From: Methylomonas methanica | GTDB taxonomy: Bacteria > Pseudomonadota > Gammaproteobacteria > Methylococcales > Methylomonadaceae | Assembly: GCA_001644045.1 (NCBI GenBank) | Contig: LUUF01000043.1 | Coordinates: 62,001 to 126,000, forward strand | Direction: 5' to 3' | DNA length: 64,000 nt | Part shown: positions 47,501 through 56,267 of the stretch, in pieces | Numbering within the stretch: the stretch's first letter is position 1 | How the letters are laid out: each line of letters opens with the position of its first letter | Notes under the pieces: generated by a model | What the model was told of the DNA's origin: nothing | Seen by the model: the letters and a program-made list of their open reading frames with translations, nothing else | Database searches by the model: none | Translations under genes and position numbers: made by a program

Positions 47501-50074
47501 TTATTTGCTAAAAGTCAGTCCATCGTTAGCGACATTGATTTTAATCACATCTCCCGGCATAAAGCGGCCCGACAAAATTTCATTTGCCAGCGGGTTTTCC
47601 AGCTGCCGTTGTATTGCCCGTTTCAAGGGGCGCGCGCCATAAACCGGATCGAAACCGGCCTCGCCAAGTAAATCCAACGCCGTTTCGCTGACTTCGAAGC
47701 CAATATCTTTTTCCTGTAAGCGACGGCGCAATAATTCGATCTGAATTTTGCAGATGGCGCGGATTTGACCTTGGCCGAGCGGATGAAAGACCACTGCCTC
47801 GTCGACCCGATTGATGAACTCGGGGCGGAAATGTTGGCCGACAATTTCCATTACCGCATCCTTCATTTCGATGTAATTACTCTCGCCCGCCAGATCCTGG
47901 ATTACGCTGGAGCCAAGGTTGGAGGTCATCACCACCACGGTGTTTTTGAAGTCCACGGTGCGGCCCTGGCCGTCAGTCAAACGGCCGTCGTCCAGGACTT
48001 GCAGCAATACGTTAAAGACGTCGTTATGGGCTTTCTCGATCTCATCCAGCAAAATTACCGAATACGGTTTGCGGCGCACTGCTTCGGTCAAATAACCGCC
48101 TTCTTCATAGCCGACATAGCCCGGAGGTGCGCCGATCAAACGGGCCACCGAATGCTTCTCCATAAATTCGGACATGTCGATCCGCACCATCGCTTCCTCG
48201 GTGTCGAACATGAATTCGGCCAAAGCTTTGCACAATTCGGTTTTACCGACCCCGGTTGGACCGAGGAACAGGAAGGAACCGTTGGGTCGGTTAGGGTCGG
48301 ATAGACCGGCACGTGAGCGGCGGATCGCGTTGCTAACAGCTTTCAAGGCTTCGGTCTGGCCGATCACCCGTTTGCCCAACTCTTCTTCCATGCGTAGCAG
48401 TTTTTCGCGCTCGCCTTCCATCATTTTCGAAACCGGAATGCCGGTCCATTTGGAAACGACTTCGGCGATTTCCTCTTCCGTGACCTTGCTGCGTAGCAAG
48501 GTGGTTTCCTGCATTTCCACCTGCGAAGCCAGATCCAGCTCTTTTTCCAGTTTGGGAATGTCGCCGTATTGCAGCTCGGACATGCGCGCGTAATCCTGGC
48601 TGCGGCGGGCCGCTTCCAATTCCAGACGAGCATGTTCCAGGCGTTCCTTGATCGTTGCGGTACCTTGCAATGCGGCTTTTTCGGCTTTCCAGATTTCTTC
48701 CAGATCGGAATATTCTTTTTCCAGTTCGGCGATTTCCACTTGCAGAATTTCCAGGCGTTTTTTCGAGGCGGCGTCGCTTTCATTTTTCATTGCCTCGCGC
48801 TCGATTTTCAATTGGATCAAACGTCTATCGAGCTTATCCATCGATTCCGGTTTGGAGTCCATTTCCATCCGGATCCGGCTGGCGGCCTCGTCGATTAAGT
48901 CGATGGCTTTATCCGGCAGTTGCCGGTCGGAAATATAGCGGTGCGACAGCATCGCGGCGGCAACGATGGCGGGGTCGGTGATATCGACGCTGTGATGGAT
49001 TTCGTAGCGCTCCTTCAAGCCGCGCAAGATGGCGATGGTATCTTCGACGCTGGGTTCGTCGACCAGCACTTTTTGAAAGCGCCGTTCCAAGGCCGCGTCT
49101 TTCTCGATGTATTGCCGATATTCGTCTAGCGTGGTGGCGCCGACGCAATGCAATTCGCCGCGAGCCAAGGCGGGTTTCAGCATGTTGCCGGCGTCCATCG
49201 CGCCTTCGGCCTTGCCGGCACCGACCATGGTGTGCAACTCATCGATGAATAGGATAATCTGGCCTTCCTGTTTGGCAACGTCGTTTAGCACCGCTTTCAG
49301 GCGCTCCTCGAATTCGCCGCGAAATTTGGCGCCGGCGATCAATGCCGCCATATCCAGCGACAGCAATTGCTTGCCCTTGATACCCTCGGGTACTTCGCCA
49401 TTGACGATGCGCTGCGCCAGCCCCTCGACAATGGCGGTTTTGCCGACGCCCGGTTCACCGATCAGCACCGGGTTGTTTTTGGTGCGGCGTTGCAATACCT
49501 GGATGGTGCGGCGGATTTCGTCGTCGCGACCGATCACCGGGTCGAGTTTGCCTTGCTCGGCACGTTCGGTCAGGTTGATGGTGTATTTTTTCAAGGCCTG
49601 GCGTTGATCTTCGGCGTTGGCGTCATTGACGTTCTGGCCGCCGCGCATGTTTTCGATGGCTTTTTCCACCGCAGAAGTGGTGACGCCGGCCTGTTTCAGG
49701 ATCTTTTGCAAGGAGCTGCTGGCTTCCAGGGCGGCCAGCAAAAATAATTCGCTGGAGATGAACGCATCTTTACGCTTTTGCGCCAGTTTGTCGGTCAGAT
49801 TCAACATCCGTGACAATTCGTTGGAGATTTGCACGTCGCCGCCGGACCCGGAGACGCTGGCCAGACGGTCGATTTCCTTGCTTAGCTCGTTGCGCAGCGC
49901 GTTGACTTGAATGCCGACCTGCATCAGCAACGGCTTGATACTGCCGCCCTCCTGATCGATCAAGGCCAACATTACATGCACAGGCTCGATGAATTGGTGA
50001 TCCTTACCCAAAGCCATGCTTTGCGCGTCGCTTAGCGCTTGTTGAAATTTGCTGGTTAACTTATCCATTCGCAT
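47501..50074 (-). CDS. clpB: ATP-dependent disaggregase ClpB
   Basis: An 857-residue AAA+ chaperone that resolves aggregates with DnaK. It has the N-terminal Clp-N repeats (residues 1-145), NBD1 with Walker [10 protein letters not shown] and Walker [10 protein letters not shown], the long coiled-coil middle domain (about 400-525, which distinguishes ClpB from ClpA), and NBD2 with GPTGVGKTE, the pore loop GYVGYEEGG and the sensor Arg region [11 protein letters not shown] chose ATG 50074 ([10 protein letters not shown]) after GAGG; ATG 50068 is a close second. A near-consensus sigma-32 promoter lies 41 bases upstream. Confidence 0.97.
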   Translation of the reverse strand: MRMDKLTSKFQQALSDAQSMALGKDHQFIEPVHVMLALIDQEGGSIKPLLMQVGIQVNALRNELSKEIDRLASVSGSGGDVQISNELSRMLNLTDKLAQKRKDAFISSELFLLAALEASSSLQKILKQAGVTTSAVEKAIENMRGGQNVNDANAEDQRQALKKYTINLTERAEQGKLDPVIGRDDEIRRTIQVLQRRTKNNPVLIGEPGVGKTAIVEGLAQRIVNGEVPEGIKGKQLLSLDMAALIAGAKFRGEFEERLKAVLNDVAKQEGQIILFIDELHTMVGAGKAEGAMDAGNMLKPALARGELHCVGATTLDEYRQYIEKDAALERRFQKVLVDEPSVEDTIAILRGLKERYEIHHSVDITDPAIVAAAMLSHRYISDRQLPDKAIDLIDEAASRIRMEMDSKPESMDKLDRRLIQLKIEREAMKNESDAASKKRLEILQVEIAELEKEYSDLEEIWKAEKAALQGTATIKERLEHARLELEAARRSQDYARMSELQYGDIPKLEKELDLASQVEMQETTLLRSKVTEEEIAEVVSKWTGIPVSKMMEGEREKLLRMEEELGKRVIGQTEALKAVSNAIRRSRAGLSDPNRPNGSFLFLGPTGVGKTELCKALAEFMFDTEEAMVRIDMSEFMEKHSVARLIGAPPGYVGYEEGGYLTEAVRRKPYSVILLDEIEKAHNDVFNVLLQVLDDGRLTDGQGRTVDFKNTVVVMTSNLGSSVIQDLAGESNYIEMKDAVMEIVGQHFRPEFINRVDEAVVFHPLGQGQIRAICKIQIELLRRRLQEKDIGFEVSETALDLLGEAGFDPVYGARPLKRAIQRQLENPLANEILSGRFMPGDVIKINVANDGLTFSK

Positions 50075-50114
50075 GCTGCGTACCTCATTTGGAATATAAA
50101 TTGTGTTGGCGCAG

Positions 50115-50143
50115 AGATGGGGCGCTGTGCGACGCTTTTCAAG
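50115..50143 (-). promoter_or_regulatory. Heat-shock (sigma-32) promoter of clpB
   Basis: Read on the minus strand, CTTGAAA (50143-50137), 14 bases, then CCCCATCT (50122-50115). This matches the sigma-32 consensus CTTGAAA...CCCCATNT at all defined positions. Confidence 0.85.
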
Positions 50144-50366
50144 CGACAACTGGCGGATAATCCCACTATTTATCAGATGACATTATTGCTGTTGTTTGGT
50201 GAGTTTGGATGGACATCGTTGGTAGCCTTGATAAATGTTTCAAAGTACAATGTCGCCGCTCAGATAACAGATGTTGAGGGATTATGGCCATTGCTAGTCA
50301 GCAGGTCCGGTTGTCAATATTGTCGGTCTGCGTAACCATTAGTTTTATTTTGTAGGAGTTTTAAAA

Positions 50367-50570
50367 ATGGCAACAGGCACTGTAAAGTGGTTCAACAATA
50401 CCAAAGGGTTTGGATTTATCGAGCCTTCCGAAGGCAAGGAAGATGTTTTTGTACATCATTCTGTTATTAAAGGCGAAGGTTTTAAAACCTTGTCGCCAGG
50501 CCAGTCGGTTCAATTCGATATCGAGTCCGGTCCTAAAGGTCTGACTGCTGCGAACGTCCTGCCCAGATAA
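50367..50570 (+). CDS. Cold-shock protein, CspA family
   Basis: A 67-residue OB-fold single-strand nucleic-acid binding protein with RNP1 KGFGFI and RNP2 DVFVHH, plus [12 protein letters not shown] at the start and [10 protein letters not shown] near the end. The ribosome site AGGAGTT precedes the ATG. A long untranslated leader may exist upstream, as is common for cold-shock genes, but its start cannot be seen. A terminator follows at once, so it is monocistronic. Confidence 0.96.
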   Translation: MATGTVKWFNNTKGFGFIEPSEGKEDVFVHHSVIKGEGFKTLSPGQSVQFDIESGPKGLTAANVLPR

Positions 50571-50590
50571 GCGTTAACGGTTACGGGTAA

Positions 50591-50619
50591 AAAGGCTCTT
50601 GCTTGCAAGGGCCTTTTTT
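50591..50619 (+). terminator. Rho-independent terminator of the cold-shock gene
   Basis: AAAGGCTCTTGC pairs with GCAAGGGCCTTT, followed by a T run (50613-50619). Confidence 0.88.
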
Positions 50620-50706
50620 ATGCCCGCTACAAAATGGATTTTTCGGCCGAGGACTATATAACCAAGCTATAATGCAGTCATCCCTTCCAAACCGGCGTAA
50701 CTGACC

Positions 50707-51630
50707 ATGGCACGCGAATTTTCATCTTTAAAACAAATGGATACCCCTGTCAAAGTGCTGTTTACCGGCTATCTGACAACTGTCGCGGTCGGGTATCTGA
50801 TGGCGTTGATCCAAATTCTGTTTACTCACGGTATGGCCGACGGCAAGTTTGGCCTGTCGATAGACGATATTGTTTACAGTTATTACGGTAACCGTTCCGG
50901 TACGGTGCTGGAAACCAAGCTGAACGGGTCCATGAAGGAGAACGCTTCCGAACAGGAACGGTTCGCCATTATTCAATGGGTACGCGATGGTGCGGATAAG
51001 GACGACTTTGTCGATAACGGTATCGAGAAAATCATTCAGGAGCGTTGCGTGATGTGTCACAACAAAGACGCGCCGGTTCCGGATTTGAGCGATTTCAAAG
51101 TGTTGAAGGAACTGACCAAGGAAGATGAAGGCGCAACCTTCAGTTCGCTGACACGGGTTTCGCATATTCACTTGTTCGGCATCAGCTTTATTTTCATGTT
51201 TGTAGGCTTGATTTTTAGTTTTTCGGAAACTAGCACCATTAAGTACAAATGTATTGCTATCGGTATGCCCTATGTGTTTTTGCTGGTGGATATATTGTCG
51301 TGGTGGTTGACGAAGCTGGATCCGATATTTGCCTGGCTGGTGATTGTGGCGGGTGGTGGTATGGCGGTGTCGTTTGCGTTTATGTGGACGGTGTCCGTCG
51401 CGGAAATGTGGCTGTTCGATACTGTGTTTCTGGATGCGGACGGTCAGCCTAGACCGCAATGGAGCACGATAGTCGAAGCCAGATTTAAGCAGTTTGGCGG
51501 AGAAGCCGCGGCCAAAAAATTAGGCGAATTACTGAAGCAAACCGGTATGTATGCTTGGTCGAAATTCCAGAACCAGGGGCTGCCGTTTTTGAAGGATTTA
51601 TACGTAAAAATAGTCAAGAAAGACAAATAG
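50707..51630 (+). CDS. Membrane-anchored c-type heme protein of unknown function
   Basis: A 307-residue protein with a first span (residues about 17-40), an extracytoplasmic part that contains one c-heme motif, CVMCH (114-118), and a conserved-looking DAPVPDLSDF after it. Three more spans (about 152-172, 182-198, 204-228) follow, then a C-terminal cytoplasmic tail rich in Lys (AKKLGELLKQTGMYAWSKF). Only one heme site is visible, and a likely sixth ligand could be one of the His in RVSHIHLFG at the membrane edge. It resembles membrane cytochromes in methylotrophs and nitrifiers that I cannot name with certainty. It could link quinol or membrane electron flow to periplasmic carriers. Confidence 0.7.
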   Translation: MAREFSSLKQMDTPVKVLFTGYLTTVAVGYLMALIQILFTHGMADGKFGLSIDDIVYSYYGNRSGTVLETKLNGSMKENASEQERFAIIQWVRDGADKDDFVDNGIEKIIQERCVMCHNKDAPVPDLSDFKVLKELTKEDEGATFSSLTRVSHIHLFGISFIFMFVGLIFSFSETSTIKYKCIAIGMPYVFLLVDILSWWLTKLDPIFAWLVIVAGGGMAVSFAFMWTVSVAEMWLFDTVFLDADGQPRPQWSTIVEARFKQFGGEAAAKKLGELLKQTGMYAWSKFQNQGLPFLKDLYVKIVKKDK

Positions 51631-51742
51631 TTAAGTAAGTGTGACTGGGTAGGCAAAACGGTGTTGAGAAGTTAAAGTTCCGCGCTTGGCAAGCCGATAA
51701 CCGGAGCGGTATGATGCAAACTCGATTTGCAGGAGGTATACC

Positions 51743-51997
51743 ATGATTAGCAATGTACTGAATAGCGCAACCAGTCTGATCAGCAATGCTCAGCAAAAGG
51801 CCAGTACCGCCGCGCAAACGATCGCGAATTTGCCGGTGCAAGCTCAGGAAGTCGGCGGCTCAAAAGATGTCGGTTCCGCCGATTTGTTCAAGCCGGTGTT
51901 GAGCTTGAAAGAAGCTGAGCTGGAAACTTCAGCTGGCGCCAAAATGATCAAGACTCATGAAAAAATGCTCGGATCTCTTCTCGACGTTACGGCCTAA
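51743..51997 (+). CDS. Small hypothetical protein
   Basis: An 84-residue soluble, helical and Ala/Ser-rich protein. The start is firm (AGGAGG then seven bases to the ATG). Residues 1-35 form an amphipathic helix (SATSLISNAQQKASTAAQTI), a flexible middle is rich in Gly and Ser, and the C-terminal KPVLSLKEAELETSAGAKMI continues as a second helix to VTA. No signal peptide is seen. I do not recognise the family. Its stop overlaps the convergent radical SAM gene by 4 bp. Confidence 0.65.
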   Translation: MISNVLNSATSLISNAQQKASTAAQTIANLPVQAQEVGGSKDVGSADLFKPVLSLKEAELETSAGAKMIKTHEKMLGSLLDVTA

Positions 51998-52863
51998 TGG
52001 CTAACGCTGACATCATAGCCCAGCGCTTTGATGTCAGCGGCAAACGCATTCATCTCTTCAATATCCATTCTTTCCAGCTCGTCTGCTTCCGCTTGGAACG
52101 ATTGTCTGGCCATGCTGTATAGCATGATTTCTTGCAGTTTAATCTTGCTAACCCGTAATTCCTGCAAAAGCGCTAAATAGGCCTGCTTTTCGCTGTCAGA
52201 CCACGCCTGCCGATAATGCAGCATGCAGGTTTGTAATTTGGTCGGGCATAGGCTGGCGGCAATCTTTAGATGTTCCAATAACTTTTGCTGACTTTGGCCG
52301 GTGTTGTTGATCAGCTTGCGGCCCTGTTCCGTCGCGCTGTCTAGCTTGAACCATAGTTCGCCATTATATCGAGCTAATTCCGCTAAGCCTGCTTGCACTG
52401 TTGATTGGTGTATTAAGCTGCCATTACTGATCAAGACGAATTTACTGGCCGGAAATACGCCTGATTCCGTGGCGATCTCGCCGATCAGGCGCACGGCTTT
52501 ATCGAAATCCATCAGACTGGTCGGTTCGCCGTTGCCGGAAATGGCGATATCCTTGATAACGCGCTGGTCGATTTCCACGTTGAATTGCTCGAAAAAATCG
52601 CCGTGTTGCACGTAATCCAGAAAGAAACGCAGCTCCTGCTCCAGTAATGCAAAATCCATTTCCGGTGCGTTGCCGCGCTGTAACTCCGGTACTTGGCAAT
52701 AAATGCAGCGCCAGTTGCAAGCATTGTTGGGGTTAAAATTTACCCCAATAGACAAACCGCCCGCGCGACGGGAGATGACCGGATACACATATTTCAGGCC
52801 GGCAACGTTACGGTTGTGATTTGTGGTGGTGAGTATCGGTTTCACTTGAGGTGCACCGCGCAA
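51994..52863 (-). CDS. Radical SAM protein in the fhc operon
   Basis: A 289-residue radical S-adenosylmethionine enzyme. The cluster motif is CNWRCIYC (CX3CX2C, with all three Cys) after NFNPNNA, and the SAM-binding GNGEPT motif is DIAISGNGEPTSLMDF. It belongs to the COG0731-like group with no extra FeS-cluster domain visible. It follows fhcC by 27 bp on the same strand, so it is probably the last gene of the pcd-fhcBADC transcript. The start is uncertain: TTG 52863 (MRGAPQVK) or GTG 52845. The substrate is unknown; making a modified pterin or methanofuran-type cofactor is a reasonable guess from the context. Confidence 0.85.
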   Translation of the reverse strand: MRGAPQVKPILTTTNHNRNVAGLKYVYPVISRRAGGLSIGVNFNPNNACNWRCIYCQVPELQRGNAPEMDFALLEQELRFFLDYVQHGDFFEQFNVEIDQRVIKDIAISGNGEPTSLMDFDKAVRLIGEIATESGVFPASKFVLISNGSLIHQSTVQAGLAELARYNGELWFKLDSATEQGRKLINNTGQSQQKLLEHLKIAASLCPTKLQTCMLHYRQAWSDSEKQAYLALLQELRVSKIKLQEIMLYSMARQSFQAEADELERMDIEEMNAFAADIKALGYDVSVSH

Positions 52864-52890
52864 AACGTAACCGGTTTACGCGGCAATGGG

Positions 52891-53703
52891 TTAGATTCGG
52901 ACCAACACTTCGCCGCGTCCGGTTTCCGCCATGTCTCCGCCGTAACGCTGCACGCGGTTAAACGCCGCACCGCTGTCTGCAAACCGGGAGTTGAAGGATT
53001 TGAACGAAGCGAACAGGATAGGCAAGAAGGCTAGGGTATGTGAGCCGCAGTCGTTAAAGGTGGCTGACAACTGCGGCTGATTCCACAGCAACAAAGTGCC
53101 GCGCCGCATCGCATAGCCCAGATAGCGGCCGGTGTTACCCATCACCGCGATAGTGCCTGCCAGCATCCGCGAGCCGCAATAATCGCCGGCGTTGCCTTCG
53201 ATCAAAATCTGGCCGCGGCGCATGTGGTCGCCGGCGCGCTGGCCTACGTTGCCTTTCACCAATACGGTGCCGCCTTTCATGCCTTGTTTGTTGCCGGGCA
53301 GCGCGCCGCCGAGAAAATCGCCGGCATCGCCTTCAATTTGCAACAAGCCGTTTTTCATTTCGCAACCGGCATATAGGCCGGCGTCGCCACTGACGTTGAT
53401 CGTGCCCGATTTCATTTGCATGCCCAGATAAGCGCCAGCATCGCCTTGCACGCTGATGCTACCGCCGTCCAATTCCTTGCCGATGAAGTCTAGCTTGTTA
53501 TTGCTGTAGGCGATGATGATTTCCTGGGTGTTCATGCCGGTGATGTAGAACAGTTCGTCGACCCGGCGGCGGCTTTTGCCGTTTTGTAGTTCGATCGCGG
53601 CAATGGCATCGACATCCAAACCTTGCAGCTTTTGACATACCAGCGGCGACATGTCGATGCGCTGGTCGGTTGGCTGTTTCAGGGTAAAGGTTAACGCGCT
53701 CAT
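52891..53703 (-). CDS. fhcC: Formyltransferase/hydrolase complex subunit C
   Basis: A 270-residue subunit homologous to formylmethanofuran dehydrogenase subunit C. It is built from repeated glycine-rich parallel beta-helix units (GDAGAYLGMQMKSGTINVSG, GDAGLYAGCEMKNGLLQIEG, NVGQRAGDHMRRGQILIEG and others), also related to the C-terminal domain of glutamate synthase. It is structural in the Fhc complex, which releases formate from the H4MPT-linked formaldehyde pathway. Its start overlaps the fhcD stop by 4 bp (ATGA). Confidence 0.95.
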   Translation of the reverse strand: MSALTFTLKQPTDQRIDMSPLVCQKLQGLDVDAIAAIELQNGKSRRRVDELFYITGMNTQEIIIAYSNNKLDFIGKELDGGSISVQGDAGAYLGMQMKSGTINVSGDAGLYAGCEMKNGLLQIEGDAGDFLGGALPGNKQGMKGGTVLVKGNVGQRAGDHMRRGQILIEGNAGDYCGSRMLAGTIAVMGNTGRYLGYAMRRGTLLLWNQPQLSATFNDCGSHTLAFLPILFASFKSFNSRFADSGAAFNRVQRYGGDMAETGRGEVLVRI

Positions 53704-54596
53704 GCCATGATCTCCTGCAAATGAAAGTGGAACGGGCCCAGTTTACCGCCGTAGTTGCCGGCGCTGATACGTTTGATACCGTTAGCCGCGCCCAGATCGC
53801 AAACCGCTTGAATACCCACGCGCATGGCTTTGTCGATGTCTTCCTTACTTAAACCGTCGATGACGATTTCCATCACCGATTCGATTTCCGGCGACAGATC
53901 GGTTTTGGTTACGCCTTTTAACGTTGGGCAGAAGGCGTCATTGGTAGAGGCGCCTAACGAAGCGTATTTCGATCCGACTTTGGAGCCGGAGCGCACCACG
54001 CCGCCAGGGAAAGGCATGATCACGTTCGGGATTTTACGCATTTCCTCGATAGCTGCTTCGCAGGCTGCCAGCGCTTGCGGTTGCGATTCGGCCAATACCA
54101 AGAAGTTGCCGCCGCCGACTGCATCGACCATGCCGGTTGTGGCTTCGGTCAGGAATTCGCCGTCCATCACCGGCACCCGCCAATAGCGTTTGCCGCCGAT
54201 TTTCTTGGCAATTTGAAAACCGTCGCCGAAGTAGCGCAGGTTTTTACCCAGCGGAATCGGCTTGCCGCCTTCGATGCCGGCAAATAAGGCTGAAGTCGGT
54301 GAGGTTAATACGCACTGGCCGGCGCGGGTTTCCAGTTGCTTGGCCAAGCCTTTGCCGCCTATCGCGTAGATCATGATTGCGACGCCGGGCCGTCCGTCCG
54401 GTGTTTCGTCCGGGCTCAATACCCGCTCGATACCAGCTTCGCAGCCGCAGGCAATTACCGAGGTGGCAAAGCCGGTCATGGCTTGCGCGGAAATCATCGC
54501 CCATTTCTCGTTTTGCGCGGTGATGATGGCCCGCGTAGCCTTCATTGGGAAGGCTTCGGCGAAGGTTTTGTCGATGGTTACGCCGTTTATAATCAT
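53700..54596 (-). CDS. fhcD: Formylmethanofuran:H4MPT formyltransferase (Fhc subunit D)
   Basis: A 298-residue Ftr homologue that moves the formyl group from formyl-H4MPT to the methanofuran-type carrier. Diagnostic blocks are NGVTIDKTFAEAFPMKATRA near the start, ATSVIACGCEAGIERVLSPD, RPGVAIMIYAIGGKGLAKQ and SGSKVGSKYASLGASTNDAF. It overlaps both neighbours by 4 bp, so the cluster is translationally coupled. Confidence 0.97.
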   Translation of the reverse strand: MIINGVTIDKTFAEAFPMKATRAIITAQNEKWAMISAQAMTGFATSVIACGCEAGIERVLSPDETPDGRPGVAIMIYAIGGKGLAKQLETRAGQCVLTSPTSALFAGIEGGKPIPLGKNLRYFGDGFQIAKKIGGKRYWRVPVMDGEFLTEATTGMVDAVGGGNFLVLAESQPQALAACEAAIEEMRKIPNVIMPFPGGVVRSGSKVGSKYASLGASTNDAFCPTLKGVTKTDLSPEIESVMEIVIDGLSKEDIDKAMRVGIQAVCDLGAANGIKRISAGNYGGKLGPFHFHLQEIMA

Positions 54597-56257
54597 GCTG
54601 CACCTCTCAACGGATGCGCCGTCAAGCTGCCGCGTCCGTCTTCGCTAATTTCGTCGTCGCTGATTTTAAAGTTGCCGAGTTTCATGGTCAGGTATTTGTC
54701 GAAATACGGTTTCAGGTCTTTTTCGATGGACAGGTCGTAATCCGGTTTGACGATATGGGTCGTGCCCCAGGTGACTTTAACAACCTGACCGTCTTTGACT
54801 ACCAGTTCGCCGTCTTTGAACACATAATCCGGTTTGGTGAACATGGTTTGACGGTCGGCGTTTTCGGTGTAGACGGTGATGTCGGCCCAGTTGCCTGCAC
54901 TAAGCGCGCCCCTATCCTTCAAGCCGATAATGCGGGCGGCGCCGGCCCGAGTCATGATGGCTATTTCGTTAAGCGTGTATTCGCGCTCGATCGAGGCCAG
55001 CGTAGTCATCTTTTGCGCTTCCGGATGGATGGTCGCCAGCATGTCGTTACGGAAGCTGCGGTCCATCAACAGACGGATCAAATGCGGATAGCTGGTGAAC
55101 GGCGCGCCGTTCGGGTGGTCGGTGGTCAGGAAAATTCGCCAAGGGTCTTCGACCAGCAGGAAGATTTCCAAGCCAATCGCCCATTGCAAGGCGTTGACGA
55201 AATTCTGATCTTTATACTTGAACGGTACCACGCCACAGCCGGCATCGCATTCGATGTCCATACACACCCATTTGTTGGGGCTGGCGAAGCGGTGGTTGGC
55301 ATGTTGGCGCATGTTATCGCCAGACGCGGTCACAGTCTGGCCGAACAAAATCTGGCCGACGTCGGCGGTGATGTTTTTGTTTTGGTTGATCGCTTCGGCA
55401 ATCTGCGCGGCGCCGGAGGAGAATTTGAAATCGCCTTCTTTGCCGTAGCTGTGGAACTGAATATGCGTCAAGTGCATCGGCAAGCCGTCGATGCCTTGAA
55501 TGGTATTTAACGTGGTTTCCAGATTGCCGGGTACGCCTAGGTTGCAGCCGTGTACGTGCAAAGGGTGAGTGATGCCCAGTTCTTGCACTGCTCTGGCCAA
55601 GGTTTGCAGGATTTGTCTGGGAGTGACGGCGTAATGGCTGTTTTGCTCGTCCAGGTCCAATTTGCGCTGATTAAATTTAAACGCGTTAATGCCGCCGGCA
55701 TTCACCACTTTGATGCCAATGCCTTTGGCCGCATTCAGCGTCCAGGCCACGTAATCGTTGATGGCTTTTTGATCCTTGTTGGCGGTCATCATGCGCAGCA
55801 AAAAGTCGTCGCTGCCCAGCATCACGTAGCCGCCCTTATCGACGATAGGCGTATCGCCCATTTCCATGTGCGCCTGGCGGGCGTTGATCGGCAACACCGC
55901 CGGTTCGAAGCAAGCGGTGTAACCCATTTCCGCGTAACGGTAGCCGGCCACATAGGTGCTCGGCATCGCGTGGCCGTTGCCGGAGCGAGTGATCGGTGTG
56001 CGTTGTACCGGGTCCATGCGGTGATCTTCCGGTAACAGGGTGCGGGCAATGTTGCCTTTGCCGCCGCCAATATGTGTGTGCATGTCAATCGCGCCGGACA
56101 TCACGACTTTGCCGCGCAAATCGTATTCCCTATCGACTGGTCTGCCGTCTTTCGGCGCGTCGATGATTCGACCATCCTGCACAAAAATATCCTGTTGTTG
56201 ACCGTCGATGCCGCTGGCCGGATCGTAAACGGTTCCACCTGTAAGTTTTATCAGCAT
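54593..56257 (-). CDS. fhcA: Formyltransferase/hydrolase complex subunit A
   Basis: A 554-residue amidohydrolase-type subunit that hydrolyses formylmethanofuran to formate. The metal site begins with HTHIGGG (near residue 60). HPLHVHGCNLGVPGNL, a metal-binding HLTHIQFHSYG and FLTTDHPNGAPFTSYPHL with the Asp complete the fold. The length matches FmdA/FhcA. It overlaps fhcD by 4 bp and follows fhcB by 10 bp. Confidence 0.97.
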   Translation of the reverse strand: MLIKLTGGTVYDPASGIDGQQQDIFVQDGRIIDAPKDGRPVDREYDLRGKVVMSGAIDMHTHIGGGKGNIARTLLPEDHRMDPVQRTPITRSGNGHAMPSTYVAGYRYAEMGYTACFEPAVLPINARQAHMEMGDTPIVDKGGYVMLGSDDFLLRMMTANKDQKAINDYVAWTLNAAKGIGIKVVNAGGINAFKFNQRKLDLDEQNSHYAVTPRQILQTLARAVQELGITHPLHVHGCNLGVPGNLETTLNTIQGIDGLPMHLTHIQFHSYGKEGDFKFSSGAAQIAEAINQNKNITADVGQILFGQTVTASGDNMRQHANHRFASPNKWVCMDIECDAGCGVVPFKYKDQNFVNALQWAIGLEIFLLVEDPWRIFLTTDHPNGAPFTSYPHLIRLLMDRSFRNDMLATIHPEAQKMTTLASIEREYTLNEIAIMTRAGAARIIGLKDRGALSAGNWADITVYTENADRQTMFTKPDYVFKDGELVVKDGQVVKVTWGTTHIVKPDYDLSIEKDLKPYFDKYLTMKLGNFKISDDEISEDGRGSLTAHPLRGAA

Positions 56258-56267
56258 GTGTTTGATC

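Noticed and set aside
50117..50335. 72-codon frame between clpB and the cold-shock gene
   Set aside because: It overlaps the clpB heat-shock promoter region and has no ribosome site or family resemblance.
54614..56035. Long plus-strand frames opposite fhcA (298 and 161 codons)
   Set aside because: Shadows; fhcA has strong homology throughout on the other strand.
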